DNA of 64,000 bases from contig NC_083379.1 of assembly GCF_031755915.1 (NCBI RefSeq), forward strand, positions 16,477,501 to 16,541,500, read 5' to 3'. The position numbers and the translations under genes were made by a program. This stretch comes from Ziziphus jujuba. Lineage: Eukaryota > Streptophyta > Magnoliopsida > Rosales > Rhamnaceae. Shown here one piece after another: positions 22,723-35,341 of this stretch. The first letter of the stretch is position 1. The number at the start of each line of letters is the position of its first letter. Under the pieces are notes generated by a model. The model had not been told where the DNA came from. It saw only the letters and a program-made list of their open reading frames with translations, and ran no database searches.

Positions 22723-23640
22723 GTGTTTTATGTTAAGTGGCTCGAAAGTAATAATCGCATTATTTTATGTTTTGAATGTTTTGTTATGCTTGCTATTTTC
22801 ACAGCTAGTAGTACTTCGAGTGTTCTACCAATAATGGAATTGGACGAGATAAATTACCAAAAGTGGAAGAAAACTCTGGTTATGAACCTAATTTTTATAA
22901 AATTAGATTTGGCTTTAGAGATAAATATACCGGAGATATCAACCGATAAGGGTAATGCTGCAGTTAAGAAACTCTATGAGGATTGGAAGCACTCTAACAA
23001 GTGCTGTATGATGATGATGAAGAACTATATGGATGAATCCATATATATAAGTATTCCAAAGGTAAACATTGCAAAGAAACTTCTTTAGGAGGTAGGAAAG
23101 AAGTTTATTAAGTTTGACATGAATACGAAGTATCATTATTTGGATCTTTTGAGCAATACTAAGTATGATGGAGTTAAAAGAGTGAGGGAACATATTATAT
23201 TACATTCTTATTATTATAACAAGCTCAAGGACTTCATGATTGACATTAGAGAGGAGTTTTTAACTTATTCTGTAATGAGGAGCCTTCCATCTTAGTTTGA
23301 TAGTATAAGGTCAAATCTGAACACCAAGAAGGAAGGATGTAACTTGGAGGAGTTAACTGCTATTCTTGTCAAAGAAGAAAATGATATTAACTTAAACAGG
23401 TCGAGGTGTGTCGCTATAGTATCACATCAAGAAGGGACAGCGGTTTAAGTCCAACAAGAAAAAGTTTTCTGGTGTAAAGTTCAAAGGGCATAATGATGGT
23501 GCTTATCCTTTATGAGGGAAGAAGGCGTATTTCCATGGAAAGTGTAACTACTGCAACAAGTTTGGACATAAGAAGATAAACTATTGGAAACTAAAAGGAA
23601 AGCAATAGAAGAAAGATAATATCTTGATGAGAGACAAATA
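22723..23640 (+). pseudogene. Copia element 2 gag
   Basis: The gag starts around 22800-22834 (SSTSSVLPIMELDEINYQKW), a typical copia gag N-terminus; an upstream in-frame ATG exists at 22723. The frame stays open to 23086, then continues across stops with KEENDINLNR. A zinc knuckle follows near 23545 (CNYCNKFGHKKINYW), in which the last Cys of C-x2-C-x4-H-x4-C has become Tyr. It is non-functional. Confidence 0.82.
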
Positions 23641-26600
23641 TTATTGATGTACCTATAAATACTTGGTGGTTGTATACTGGAGTAACAATTCATGTTATTA
23701 ATTCATTACATGTGATGATAAGTCAAAATGGGCCAACCAGTCTTGAGTAACATATTTACATGGGAGATAGCCTAAAAGTGAAGGTGGATATCATGGAACA
23801 ATCAAGTTGAAGCTTGCCATAAGATATGTTTTAGAATTATAAGTTTCTTATGTACCCTCAATAAGAAGAAACTTGTTATCTATTTCTCTTTTGGATAGTT
23901 AAGATTATAGTTTTCTATTTGGTAATAACAAAGTTGAACTGTATAAGAACGGTAAAATTATTGGTTTTGGATTTTTATGTGGCAATTATATCAACTTGAT
24001 TTATTTAGTAATGGTCTCAATTCTTCTGTTAATTCTGTTGTTGCTCCTGTTGTTGCTTCCAAACATCTAAGAGTTAATGAAAATCCCTCAGTGTTATGGC
24101 AAGCATTTGGGATATATTTCTAAGCACAAAATGAAAAGATTGGTGAAAGATGAAATACTTCCTAAGCTTAACTTCCCCGACTTGTTAACTTGTATAGAAT
24201 GTGTAAAAAGAAAGCTAACTTACAAAGTATAAATGATAAGATAGCTAGGTGTGGAGATGTTTTGAAGTTAATCCACACTAATATATGTAGACCTTTTACA
24301 CCAACTGTCTTGGGTGGTTATAGATACTTTATTACCTTCATTGATGACTTCTCTCGTTATAGACATATTAAGCTAATTCATGAGAAGTTGAATTTCTTGG
24401 TTGCTTTTAAGGAGTTTAAGATAAAGATAAAGCTTCAAAAGAATTAAAAGTTAAAAGCTGTGAGGTCTGATAGAGGTGGTGAATTTTATGGCAAGTATGA
24501 CGAGATTGGACGAAACCTGAAGCCATTCCAAATTATTTGTGTGAGTGCAGCATTGATGCATAGTATATAGTGTCTGGTACTCCTCAGCAGAATGACATAG
24601 CTGTGAGGAGAAATCGAACCTTATTGAATATGGTGTGATGCATGTTGGCAAATTCTTGTTCGCCAGATTACTTATGAGGAGAAACTTTGAGGACAATGGC
24701 TTATATTTTGAATCAAGTACCGAGTAAATATGTTCCTAGAACCCCTTTTGAGTTATGATCAGGAAGAAAGCTTAATTTGCACCATTTTTATGTATGGGGT
24801 TGCAAAGCTGATGTTCGAGTTTATAATGTCCAAGTTGAGAAATTAGATCCTAAAACTATCAATGGTTATTTTGTTGGCAATTATATAGGATCCAGGGGTT
24901 CCAGATTCTTTTGCCCATCTCAGACCACCAAGATCCTGAAGTTAGATACGACTGTTTATTTTGAAGATGACTTTAGATTTGATGACAATAAAGGTCCAAA
25001 GGAGCTCCACTTTAGAGAAGAAAGTACTTTCATTTTCAGTGTTATTATTCTTGATAGAGATGTTGTTGATTCAGTTATTGATGAATTAGTAGTTGATCAG
25101 GATGAACTAATTATTGAAGAGCAAGATGTTCCAACTATTGTAGATACTAATGTGCCTTTGAAAAGGTCACAAAGGACTAGAAGATCAGCTATTTCTGATG
25201 ATTATGAGGTTTACCTGCAGGAACATGAGTTTGACATAAGTGATGAGTCAAATCTAGTCACCTATGAGCAGGCTATAATTAGTTCGCACTCAAAATTTGG
25301 TTAGATGCAATGGAAGTTAAAATGAAATCCATGGCATCGAATGGTGTATGGAACTTGGTTAAGCTACCAGAGAGTAGCAAACCTATTAGGTGCAAATGGA
25401 TCTTTAAAATTAAAAAAGACTTAAATGGTCAAGTGGAGAGGCATAAGGTTAGAGTTATTGCCAAAGGATTTATCTAGAAGGAAAGAATTGTTCTACATAG
25501 ACATTCTTTTAAAATTATTATGGTGATTATGGCTCATTATGACTTGGAATTGCAGCAAATGGATGTCAGAAGACTCAGAATTGCTTTTTTGAATGGTAAT
25601 TTGCATGAGGATGTATATATGGTTCAACCAGTTGGCTTCCAGCAAAGGGAGAATGATAATTTAGTTTGCAAGCTTAAGAAAATTATTTGTAGTCTTAAGC
25701 AAGCTTTGAGGCAGTGGTATCTCAAGTTTGATGAGGTTGTCATAAAAAATGGATTTAAAAAGAATCTTATCGATAAGTGCATATATATGAAGGCTAGTGG
25801 GAGCAGTTTCATATTCCTGATATTGTATATTGATGACATACTCTTGGCTACCAATGACACTAACCTTTTGGCTGAGACAAAGCAAATGTTATACAACCAT
25901 TTTAGCATGAAAGATCTTGGTAAGGCTTCTTTTATTTTGAACATCAAAATTATTCAAGATAGAACTAATTATGTGTTGCAGTTATCATAGAAAACCTATA
26001 TTAATAGGATACTTAAAAGGTTCAACACGCACAATTGTTCTCATGAAGGTGTACAGGTCATAAAAAATGAAAGGCTTTCTGAGAACTAGTATTCCAAGAA
26101 TGATAGAGAAATGATGGCGATAAAAAATGTTTGTTATTCTTCCGTAGTTGGTAATTTGATGTATGCTCAAGTTTGTACATGGTCTAACATAGCTTTTGCT
26201 GTTGGTGTGCTTGGTAAATGTATGAGCAATCTTAATCCTATTCATTACCAAGCAGTTAAGAAAGTCTTTAGGTATATTCAGGGTACTAAAGATCATATGT
26301 TGACATATCGACGTACCAACTCTCTTGATGTAGTTGGTTATAATGATGCAGATTATAAATACTGTGTAGATGATAAGAAATCTACAACTGGATATATATT
26401 TATCATAGCAGGAGGAGCTGCATCTTGGCGGAGTACTAAGCAATCGGTGACAACATCCTTAACTATGGAGGCAGAGTATGTAGCGCATTATAAGGCAATT
26501 CATCATGTAGTTTAGCTTCGAAATTTTATTCATGATTTGGGATAGTTGACTCCATTGAGAAGCCTATTATGATATATTGTGATAGTACTATAGTGATATC

Positions 26601-26810
26601 TTTCTCCAATAATTTAAAAGGTACTTCTGGTGCGAGATACATTGATGTAAAGTATTTTGTAGTGAAGGAGAAAGTTAAAGAAAACCTCATAACTGTTGTT
26701 CACAGGCTAACTTAAAATATGGTGGCAAATCCACTGACCAAGGCCTTATTAGCAAGTACATTTGAGGAGCATGTATTGTGTATGGGACTGTTAGACAGTT
26801 GAGACTGTTG
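23640..26810 (+). pseudogene. Copia element 2 pol: protease, integrase, RT, RNase H
   Basis: The integrase first catalytic Asp is Asn (LIHTNICRPF, 24280-24282), the second Asp is kept (VRSDRGGEF, about 24465), and the Glu is Val (QQNDIAVRRNRT, 24603-24605). RT is the best-kept RT in the window: CKWIFKIKKD, a catalytic QMDV with a one-residue insertion after it, FLNGNLHEDVYM, and an intact YIDD box at 25826-25837 followed by ILLA. RNase H follows at 26111-26515 (GYNDADY, STTGYIF, LTMEAEY). Stops at 24445, 25303, 25476 and elsewhere divide the frame. It would have encoded a single polyprotein of the TNT1-like type. Confidence 0.88.
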
Positions 26811-26989
26811 TAGATCAGTGGGAGTTTATTAGGTACTCTACAATAATATCCATGTTGAGTATTGATACATTGATATATATGAATCATTATTTATTAATAA
26901 GATATTTATTAGACATATTATTACTCTTTATATTCACAGGCTTATTTGAGACTTTCAATCTATGTGTATATGTGTATGTTAATCTACAA

Positions 26990-27310
26990 ATGCCATGGTA
27001 AGTTCTTACTACCTAGTTTGAGATATATTGTTGTATCTTGTCATATACAATGTGCCCAAATGAAATGGTATCGTGTATTGGGAGAGTGCACGTGGTAAAG
27101 TAAATCTCTACTACCTAAACAAAATTTATAGCATGCAAAATGCTCAGTTGAAATGATATCTAGTTTTGGGAGATTTACTAAGAGAATCTTTACTATCTAG
27201 TCTAATATATTATTGCTCCCTATCGGTATGCTATAGTGAGTGAATTCTATATATTTAGATGAAATGATATTTTGTTTTGGGAGTATCTATAGTAAGTGAA
27301 TTTAGATAAT
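26990..27310 (+). repeat. Imperfect ~115-bp tandem repeats before the 3' LTR of copia 2
   Basis: Three diverged units share GAAATG(A/G)TAT, TTTTGGGAG-type and TCT(A/T)CTA(C/T)CTA phrases. They lie between the end of RNase H and the polypurine tract, in the element's 3' untranslated region. Confidence 0.6.
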
Positions 27311-27348
27311 ACATATTTGATGATAATTATGCAGTCCAAGTGGGGGAA

Positions 27349-27920
27349 TATTAGATATATATAAATATTTTGTGGACTTGGCATAATTAATAACTCACTT
27401 ACATGTCTCATTTATGTGATTAATAAGACTTACTTATTTATTGAATCATATAGTAGGACCTTTGGGTACACAATCTCTTTAGTACTCCAGTTGACCCATT
27501 GGATTGGAGGATCAGTTCTATTTAGTTGCCCATTTAACTTATCCATATTTTAATTATTATTATTATATTTATAATTAAATTATTATTTTTTGGTGTGCAT
27601 TAAAATTAATGGATAAGTTATGTGACTTGCATATGATTTTATTTTTTAAAAGCTGAGGTTTTATTATTAGTGTAAGTGAGCAAGTACACACCATATTTGT
27701 GTTAGGGTTTTCAGAGAGATCATTTAGATAAAACGGAGAGGGTTTTGAAAGCAATGTGTCCATTATAAGCAACTGCCATTACATTTTCTATTTTGCAGGA
27801 TTACAGATCTGATTTTACCAATGGCTGCATTTAAATGTTAGTATTTTTAATAATTAATTGTTAATATCAAATGGAATTTAATTATTTATATTTATGATCC
27901 ATGTTTATTTAACTCCAACA
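27349..27920 (+). repeat. 3' LTR of copia element 2
   Basis: 572 bp, TATTAGATATATA to AACTCCAACA. It is preceded by the G-rich polypurine tract and contains about 300 bp absent from the 5' LTR. Confidence 0.87.
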
Positions 27921-27925
27921 ATATC

Positions 27926-28411
27926 GTGTATCAATTTCCATGTTGACGAAGGAAAACAAATATGTATATATATATTTATATATATGTTCAAATCAATATC
28001 ATCGGATGATTTTAATATCAAATTTACATTTATTAGTTTTTGAATCATATTAATTGTTAGTATTCAAATTTTTAAAATGATTAAGTATGAGTTTAGTATG
28101 TTTTAAATAAAGTGAACCTTATCAGGACACCTAATCGGATGATTAATATATGTAATTTTAAGTCTTGGACTTTAATGCAATTCAATGATTGAAGAATAAA
28201 ATTTTCATATTAGTTTTGATATTAAAGAATTAATTTAAACATGAATATATATTTATTTTCAAAATACATTAACAGCCATTCATTTTTGGGAAAAAGAAAA
28301 ATTATGTTTTATTATTTTGCCCCCTGCCTAAGAAACCCTAACAAGGAGTTTACTTCTTTTTTTTATATATATTATCATAATTTGATTATATATATATATA
28401 TATATATATAA

Positions 28412-28448
<37 letters not shown>

Positions 28449-31400
28449 GAAAATCAAATGCTAATATATTAATAATATTGTATATATTACACAAAATACC
28501 CACAATTCTTTTTTATCTTATTATTTCTTTCATTAAATACCTTTTTTTATAAAAAAAAATTATTTACTTTTCTAAAATCTTACGTGAATTTTTTTTGGGG
28601 GGGAAATTTGTGTGAAATTGTTCACTAACATGATCAAATTTCGTTTTTTGGGATATTTTAAGACAGTAAATTAAAATTATTTGAATTTTCTAAATTCTTA
28701 TGTGAATTTGCTCATTAACATCGTAAAAAAAAAAATTTTTTTTTTAAAGATAATTTAAGATACTATATTATAAAATTGGATGACTTGATTTTAATTTTTA
28801 ATTTTTCTATTTCATTTCACCTTTGTGCTTGCCGTGGTCATAAATCTTGGCGTCGCCCATGAATGTGAACACTAAATTATTTTTATTTTGCAAATAAATA
28901 TTTATAATTTCTTAAAAAATTAAGATAAAACAGATGGAAAACTTGAATTAGTGTGATGTTATTGTTAACATAAATTATAAAGATTTCCCCTCACGCTGAT
29001 GTCTTGAACACTATCTCCTAAGTCAACCTCATTTGACAAATAATATTTGAGATTTGCATAAATTCTGTTGTTAACCCTAAGATAATTTTATATGATAAAG
29101 GCATCAAAAGAAATATATATTTTTTTATGTAAGATTAATTTTATTATTTGTTTATCCTAAGAATTCAATATGTCACTTCCTATTCTATTTTTAAAAATTT
29201 ATTTGTTATTTCTTATCAATGCAGGAATGCTACAACAATTCTTGTTGGCTAATAGATAGATGTTATATACTTCTATTGGACTCACCTCAAAAAAGATTGA
29301 TTAATTCAAGATTCAATATAGGCCGTATTTTCTTGTTTATAATTGTTTATGACCAATTTTGAGAAAACCATATTTTTTGAACCCAATAGACCCAAGTTCA
29401 ATTTTGAATACAAATTTGTTAATATTTTTTTACAAGTAGCAAGTAGCCTTAAGCTACTATATGAGATCAAAAAAGAAGTTGATTTGGTTGGCACAATATT
29501 AAAGTAAATAGGTTAAGTTAATTTATCTTCATAAGTGAATTACTCACTTGGGAGTTTCTAATCAAAATTTAAAGGATAAATTAACTGAAACAAATGATAA
29601 TATATTTTTAAAAATATTTTAATTAAGTCCAAGTTGTTAACAAAGCCCATCAAGAGTAATCTTAAATTTCTTTTATCACATATTTTTGGACTCAATAAAC
29701 CAAGATCCATTTCCTTTTTTCATTTCTTGCTCAAGAAGATCCAACTCCTCTTTGCCTTTCCAAGAGGTCTAAAAGACCCAAAAACCTCTCTAGATACTTA
29801 TCCAATGAAAACATCTTCTTCCTCTTTTCTAATTAATTTCCATGTAGCTTTTTTATTTATTTTATTCAATATCTTTTTGAATAAGTAAGCATCAGATGCC
29901 AAAAGATCAACCGTCCGAAAGTTTTCTTTCCATTTTATTTGTACTTTTAACTATTCCCAAAACTAGATCTAAACTTTCTTAGTTGCTCTCGTACCCCCAA
30001 AAGTGATCCTTTGTCACATCCTGTTCTCTTGGACATTAGAAATAATTGCATGGAAAATTATTTTGTCCAGCAAACACCTATAGACACTGCAGTAGGTTCC
30101 GTTTCTTGGCAAGAAATATGCTTTTTAACCTTTGGAAGAAGGAAAGATCCTTAAAGGTTTTACAAGATGAAGCTTGCCTTCATCTTACATCTCTTAAATT
30201 CCATCATGACAAGCTTTTCCTCTTATTCCTTTGGACAAAGCCAATTTTCTTGAACAAAAGGTAATATCATATTCCCATGCTCAAACCCAATATTTTTGTC
30301 TCTAAAAGGATTGTCTTCTTTTCTCTAACATCCTAACATCTTTAGCATCTCCTTTTCTAGTACATTCGCACTCTTACCCTCTTAGAATCTTCAACCCATT
30401 ACAATTCATTTTCCTAAGTTGGAAATACTTTTGCTTACAGGATATATACTTGCCTGCCTGTAGGACAGACATGCTTGCTTGTAGTTCAGCTTGTAGTTAC
30501 AAAGCCTTATTGTAGTTACCAAGCTTTGCCATAGCTACCAACTATTGCATAATCTTGCCATTTTCTTCCTCATGCTTTCATAGTCTTGCATTAGTCAAGC
30601 CTCAAAGATACTTGAAACATCATTCTTTTACATTATCCTTTCTTTTCCCTTGCTACTTTCATATTTTTATATCTTTTGGCTGCTTTTTACGTGGTTTATT
30701 ACTCACTCTTTTTAAATAACTATTTTTGTGGGCTAAACAAGATACAAGCAATTTTTTTTTTTAATCACCATACTTTACTTTAATATTACTCTCCTTTATC
30801 TCTTTTTCTTTTTAGGTTTTCAATGCTCCTTTAAGTCTTGCGTGGATGGTATATTAATGGCACCTTATGTTCGTTATATTATTCTACTAATGTTTGCCTT
30901 CTATTGGAATTTCTTGGTTTGTTGTTGATTTTGTAATTCAGGTAGTGTGCATGCTTATTTAAAGACCTTCTTCGACTTGGCTTACCCTTCACGAGGAACC
31001 CCGAGGAAAAGAAAGAGAACTTTATATCTACCACGGCACAAGATCTCCAAACCTAGCAGCCTGTAGAAGTTCCTGTCCACTATAGCATAGAAGGCCCAAA
31101 CTGTTCAATTTGTAGAATCCTAATTGCCCGTGGGGTTCCTATCTGTTACGGCATCAAAGATCCAGATAATCTACGGCAAAAGAGGTAGATCCATCTTTCT
31201 CGGAATCCATCCCCATCAATAATGCTTTTATGAAGATCTCCAATTTATGGTACCAATTGGTGTGCAAAAAATTGTAACCATTTCTTTCAAAAATTGCAAC
31301 TGATTAATGGAATCTATTTTTATCAACCATCCGAGGCTCAAAAGCTCACTTTTTGGACTCTGTCCATCTAATTAGGCTTACCTTCTCGGTTAAATCTTGC

Positions 31401-31969
31401 TAGGTAATAGATAGACCTATCCTGGGACAAAAATAATAATAATAAAAGTCATGAAAAAATATCAAACCCTTCTTTATGGGAGTCTTTCGGGTGCTTTCAT
31501 CTTGCCCAATCCAGTTTAAGCCCAAAAATTCAAACTCAGCAAATTTGGGCTAAGCTTTTTTCAAATTGAAGATGGAATTCATAAAGAGTTGGATCGGATC
31601 AGTGTTTCAAAAAATGTATTTGAAATCTTAAGCCTCGTACTCTGCTTATCAGTATTGACCTAGGCTTTGGATTCATATATTAGGCTTAGGTTCCGCGTTT
31701 AAAGCTTAAGCTCGCAGCCCAAAATTTTGGTTTTTGTTTTTTGGATAATTAAAAATTTTGATTTGGAGATATATTTATTTTTAAAAATATCTTTAATAAC
31801 AAAATAAAAATAAGTTATCTTATACTATTTACAAAATATAAAATATAACAAATAATAAAAAATACTACTTAGCATATAATAAATATTTTTAATAAATTGA
31901 ATAAAAATATAAACAAAAAAATTATAAAATTATACGAGGCAAGTTAATTGCATTGACTTCAAAATGGTT
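27926..31969. other. Spacer, no gene recognised
   Basis: No conserved coding sequence is visible. A mixed microsatellite lies at 28386-28444. The section 30420-31420 is less AT-rich and has internal echoes such as TTGTAGTTAC(A/C)AAGC and GTTCCT(G/A)TC(C/T) with GCAT(A/C), as LTRs often do, but no ends or TSD could be set. Nothing else is supported. Confidence 0.5.
28386..28444. repeat. Compound (TA)n(TG)n microsatellite
   Basis: About 13 TA units are followed, after a short break, by 15 TG units (28415-28444). Confidence 0.95.
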
Positions 31970-31974
31970 TGACG

Positions 31975-32402
31975 TGTTAGAAAATTGTGTTGTGTGGCGT
32001 ACAATTACAGCTGAAGTCAAAATTATAAAAATAAAAAATTTGCAAGAAATTTGCATGTAAAATATTCAAATAAAACTATACACAAATAATTGATAATTGT
32101 AGAAGGATTTTACTATAGCAAAAGAATAAAATAATTTCTCTTTAAAATAAACGGAGCACAACTAACAATACCTTCTCTCGAATAATAAGAGAAAATACAC
32201 ACATTCTTTTATAAAGGAAAGATACGAATATTTAGAAGAAACCATTTCTTAATTTTCTCTCTAATACTCTTCTTCTCTCTCTTTGTTTCCATTTTTATTT
32301 CTCACACTAAAGATGGAAATCCATTTTGCAAGGATGGGAAATACATATATATAGAGGAACAATGGCGGTATGGGAGGCAATGGTGTTGGTAAAATTCAAA
32401 TT
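31975..32402 (-). repeat. Inverted, truncated LTR at the left end of copia 3
   Basis: It starts TGTTAGAAAATTG, the complement of the right LTR's end CGATTTTCTAACA. Long well-matched stretches include the complement of CCAACACCATCACCTCCCAT and of ATTTCCATCTTTAGTGTGAG. It stops at GTAAAATTCAAATT, exactly at a palindrome in the right LTR (35519-35537). Confidence 0.88.
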
Positions 32403-35270
32403 AAAGATGAAATTTTATATAGCGAAGCAACAATAGTTACTGAAGGCAGAAGAAAGTTTGCTGATGTCTGGCTTATGGACTCAAAAGTAACATGGCATAT
32501 AACCCCCTGAAGAGAATGGTTCCACTAATATGAACCTATCTCAGGAGGATCTGTATTCATGAGTGACGATCATGCCTTGGAGATCACTGATATTGGTACT
32601 ATCAAACTGAAGATATATAATGGCACGGTTTGCACCATCCAGAAGGTACAACACGTGAATGGCCTAAAGAAAAATCTATTTTCTTTTGGACAATTAGATA
32701 ATAGTGGGTGCAAAACCCATATTCAAGATGGGATCATGAAAGTTGTTAAAAGCGCACTTATGGTGATGAAAGCAGAAAAGATAGTTGCCAATCTGTAAAT
32801 GCTCAAAGGAGAAACACAACTAGAAGGAGAAGCATCTATAGCATCAGCAAGCTCTGCAGAAGAATCAACGATGATGTGACACCATGAGCTTGGCCACATG
32901 TCAGAACGAGGTTTGAAGATTCTTACTGAACAAAAACTTCTTCCAAGGCTCAAAAAGATTTCATTATTATTTTAAGAGCATTGTGTTATTAGTAAGCAGC
33001 ACAGATTAAAGTTTAGCAGTTCTAATGCTAGAAGCATAGCTATCTTAGAACTGATCCACTTCGATGTTTGGCAAGCACTAGTTTTATCCTTAAAAGGTGA
33101 AAGATACTTTGTATCTTTTATTGATGATTACTCCAGGAGATGTTGAGTGTATCCAATCAAAAGGAAAGCGGATGTATTTCCACTTTTTAAAATATTCAAA
33201 GCACGGGTGGAACTTGAATCTTAGAAGAAGATCAAGTGTTTGAGGATGGACAATGGAGGAGAATATATTGGTGCAAAATTTGATAGCTCCTCTCAATAAA
33301 AAGGTATCAAGAGACAATTCAGAGTGGCATACGCTCCACAGCAAAATGTAGTAGAGCAGATGAACAAAACCTTGTCGGAATGGACAAGAGCAATGTTAAG
33401 AACTAGAAGGATGGCCATGTCATTTTGGACAGAAGCAGTTAAGATCACCTGCTATGTGATCAATCGGTCACCATCAACCACAATTGATTTGAAAGGATTA
33501 GTAAGCCTGTTGATTATTCTCGCTTATATATATTTGGAAGTCCTACTTTTGTTATGTACAATGCCTAAGAAACATCAAAGCTGCATCCAAAATCCAGAAA
33601 ATGTATTTTCATAGAGTATGCTGATGGATTTAAAGGGTATCGCCTGTAGGATCCCACTATCCACAAGGTGGTAATCAGCAGAGATGCAATATTTACTGAA
33701 GATAAAATACAAGAAAATAAAAATAATAGCACTCCAAAAGAGAAACCAGAGACTACCATGGTTTGAGTCAAAGAAAGACAATAACAAAATGTTCTAGATT
33801 CTCCTGAAGCAACACCATAGCACGAAGAGCAAGGGCAAGCTGAGTTTGCAACTCCACAAGTTCGATAGTTAACTAAGGAGAGAAGAGAACCAGCTTAGCA
33901 CTCAGAATATATATGGAGGAAAATGTTGCATACTGCCTTCTAATGGAAGATGGAGAGCCATCAACTTTTCAAGAGGCTACAAAAAGCTTGGAAGCTTCTC
34001 TGTGGATGGTAGTAATGCAAGAAGAAATTAAAGCTCTCCATAAAAATAAGACATGGGATCTTGTTCCACTACTATGAGGAATGAAAGCTATCGGCAACAA
34101 ATGGGTTTATAAGATCAAACAAGATAGCAATAACCAAATGGAGAGATATCATGCTAGATTGGTAGTGAAAGGATTTGTTTAGAAAGAAGGTATCAATTTC
34201 AATGAGATATTTTCTCCTATTGTTCATCTTACAACAGACTTAGTTCAGATCCTTATGCTTACTATAAAAGATTTGGTGATGGAGATTTATTATTTTACTA
34301 TTGTATGTTGACAACATGTTGGTAGCAGGCCCTAACAAAGATCGTATTAAAGAGTTGAAGGCACAGTTGGCTAGGGAGTTTGAAATGAAGGACTTGGGAC
34401 CGGCAAACATGATTCTAGGGATGCAAATTTACCGAGATAGAAATGATAAAAAGATATGGCTTTCTCAGAAGAATTACTTGAAAATTTTTTTGCAGTGTTT
34501 CAACATGTAAAATTGTAAGCCAATTCTTACTCCTATTCCTATTAATTTCAAGTTATCCTCAAGTATGAGCCCTAGCAATGAAAAAGAAATGATGGAAATA
34601 TCTTGAGTACCATATGCATCAACAGTGGGTAACTTAATGTTCACGATGGCATGCACAAGACCAGACATTGTATAAGCAGTAGAAGTGGTTAGTCAGTACA
34701 TGGCGAATTCTGGTAGAGAGCATTAGAATGTTGTGAAGAGGATCCTAAGATATATGAAGGATACCTCAAATGCTGCATTATATTATGGAAGATCAGACTT
34801 TACCGTCAGAGGCTATGTTGATTCAAATTATGCAGATGATCTTGATAAAAGCAAGTCCAGCACAGAGTATGTATTTCCTCTTGCTAGAGAAGCTATAAGC
34901 TGGGTTTCAAAACTATAGTCTATCGTGGCTACTTCTACAACAGAAGAAGAATATATCGCTGCTTCGCAAGCTAGCAAAGAGGCAATTTGGTTGCAAATGT
35001 ACTGGAGGAGCTTGGACACAAACAAGAGAAGATAACTCTATTTTGTGATAGTTAGAGCGCTTTGCATTTAGCAAAGAATCTAGCATACCATTCAAAGACA
35101 AAACACATACAAGTTCCATTTCACTTCGTTCGTGAGAAGGTGGAAGAAGGAAGTGTGCATCTACAGAAAATCCATACTAAAGACAACCTAACAGATGTTC
35201 TGATGAAGCCAATTAATATTGACAAGTTTATATGGTGTAAATCCTCTATTGGCCTAGCAAAAACATAAAC
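32403..35270 (+). pseudogene. Copia element 3 pol, truncated and RT-deleted
   Basis: It begins in protease: VWLMDSKVTWHITP matches the DSGATWHMTP active-site region, with Asp kept and Gly lost. Integrase follows with its three catalytic residues apparently kept: HFDVW (about 33060), RMDNGGEY (about 33250) and QQNVVEQMN (about 33350), although stops interrupt it. RT starts near 34080 (GNKWVYKIKQD), but soon after IFSPIVHLTT the palm is deleted. The text jumps near 34285 to a YVDN box (34304-34315), the Y-x-D-D motif with its last Asp changed to Asn. RNase H is at 34733-35060 (GYVDSNYADD, STTEEEY). Gag is absent. Confidence 0.87.
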
Positions 35271-35330
35271 AAGCATGGAAATGAAAGTGCAAGTAGAAAA
35301 GATAGAATGATTGTAGCAAAAGTGATTTTA

Positions 35331-35341
35331 AGTGGGAGATA
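35331..35341 (+). other. Polypurine tract of copia element 3
   Basis: AGTGGGAGATA directly before the right LTR start TGTGAAAG (35342); it primes plus-strand DNA synthesis in this class. Confidence 0.75.

Larger units (their letters stand above)
21171..27920 (+). mobile_element. Ty1/copia element 2, near full length
   Basis: A plus-strand copia element with LTRs at 21171-21446 and 27349-27920, a PBS beside the left LTR, a polypurine tract (AAGTGGGGGA, about 27338-27347) beside the right LTR, and gag, protease, integrase, RT and RNase H in copia order. The flanks are ATATA (21166-21170) and ATATC (27921-27925), a probable TSD with one change. The LTRs start TATTAG in place of the usual TG. 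Numerous stops and lost catalytic residues show it is dead. Confidence 0.88.

Noticed and set aside
30420..31420. Possible LTR or retroelement remnant with internal echoes
   Set aside because: No partner copy, terminal TG/CA pair or TSD could be found in the window; it is described only as part of the spacer.
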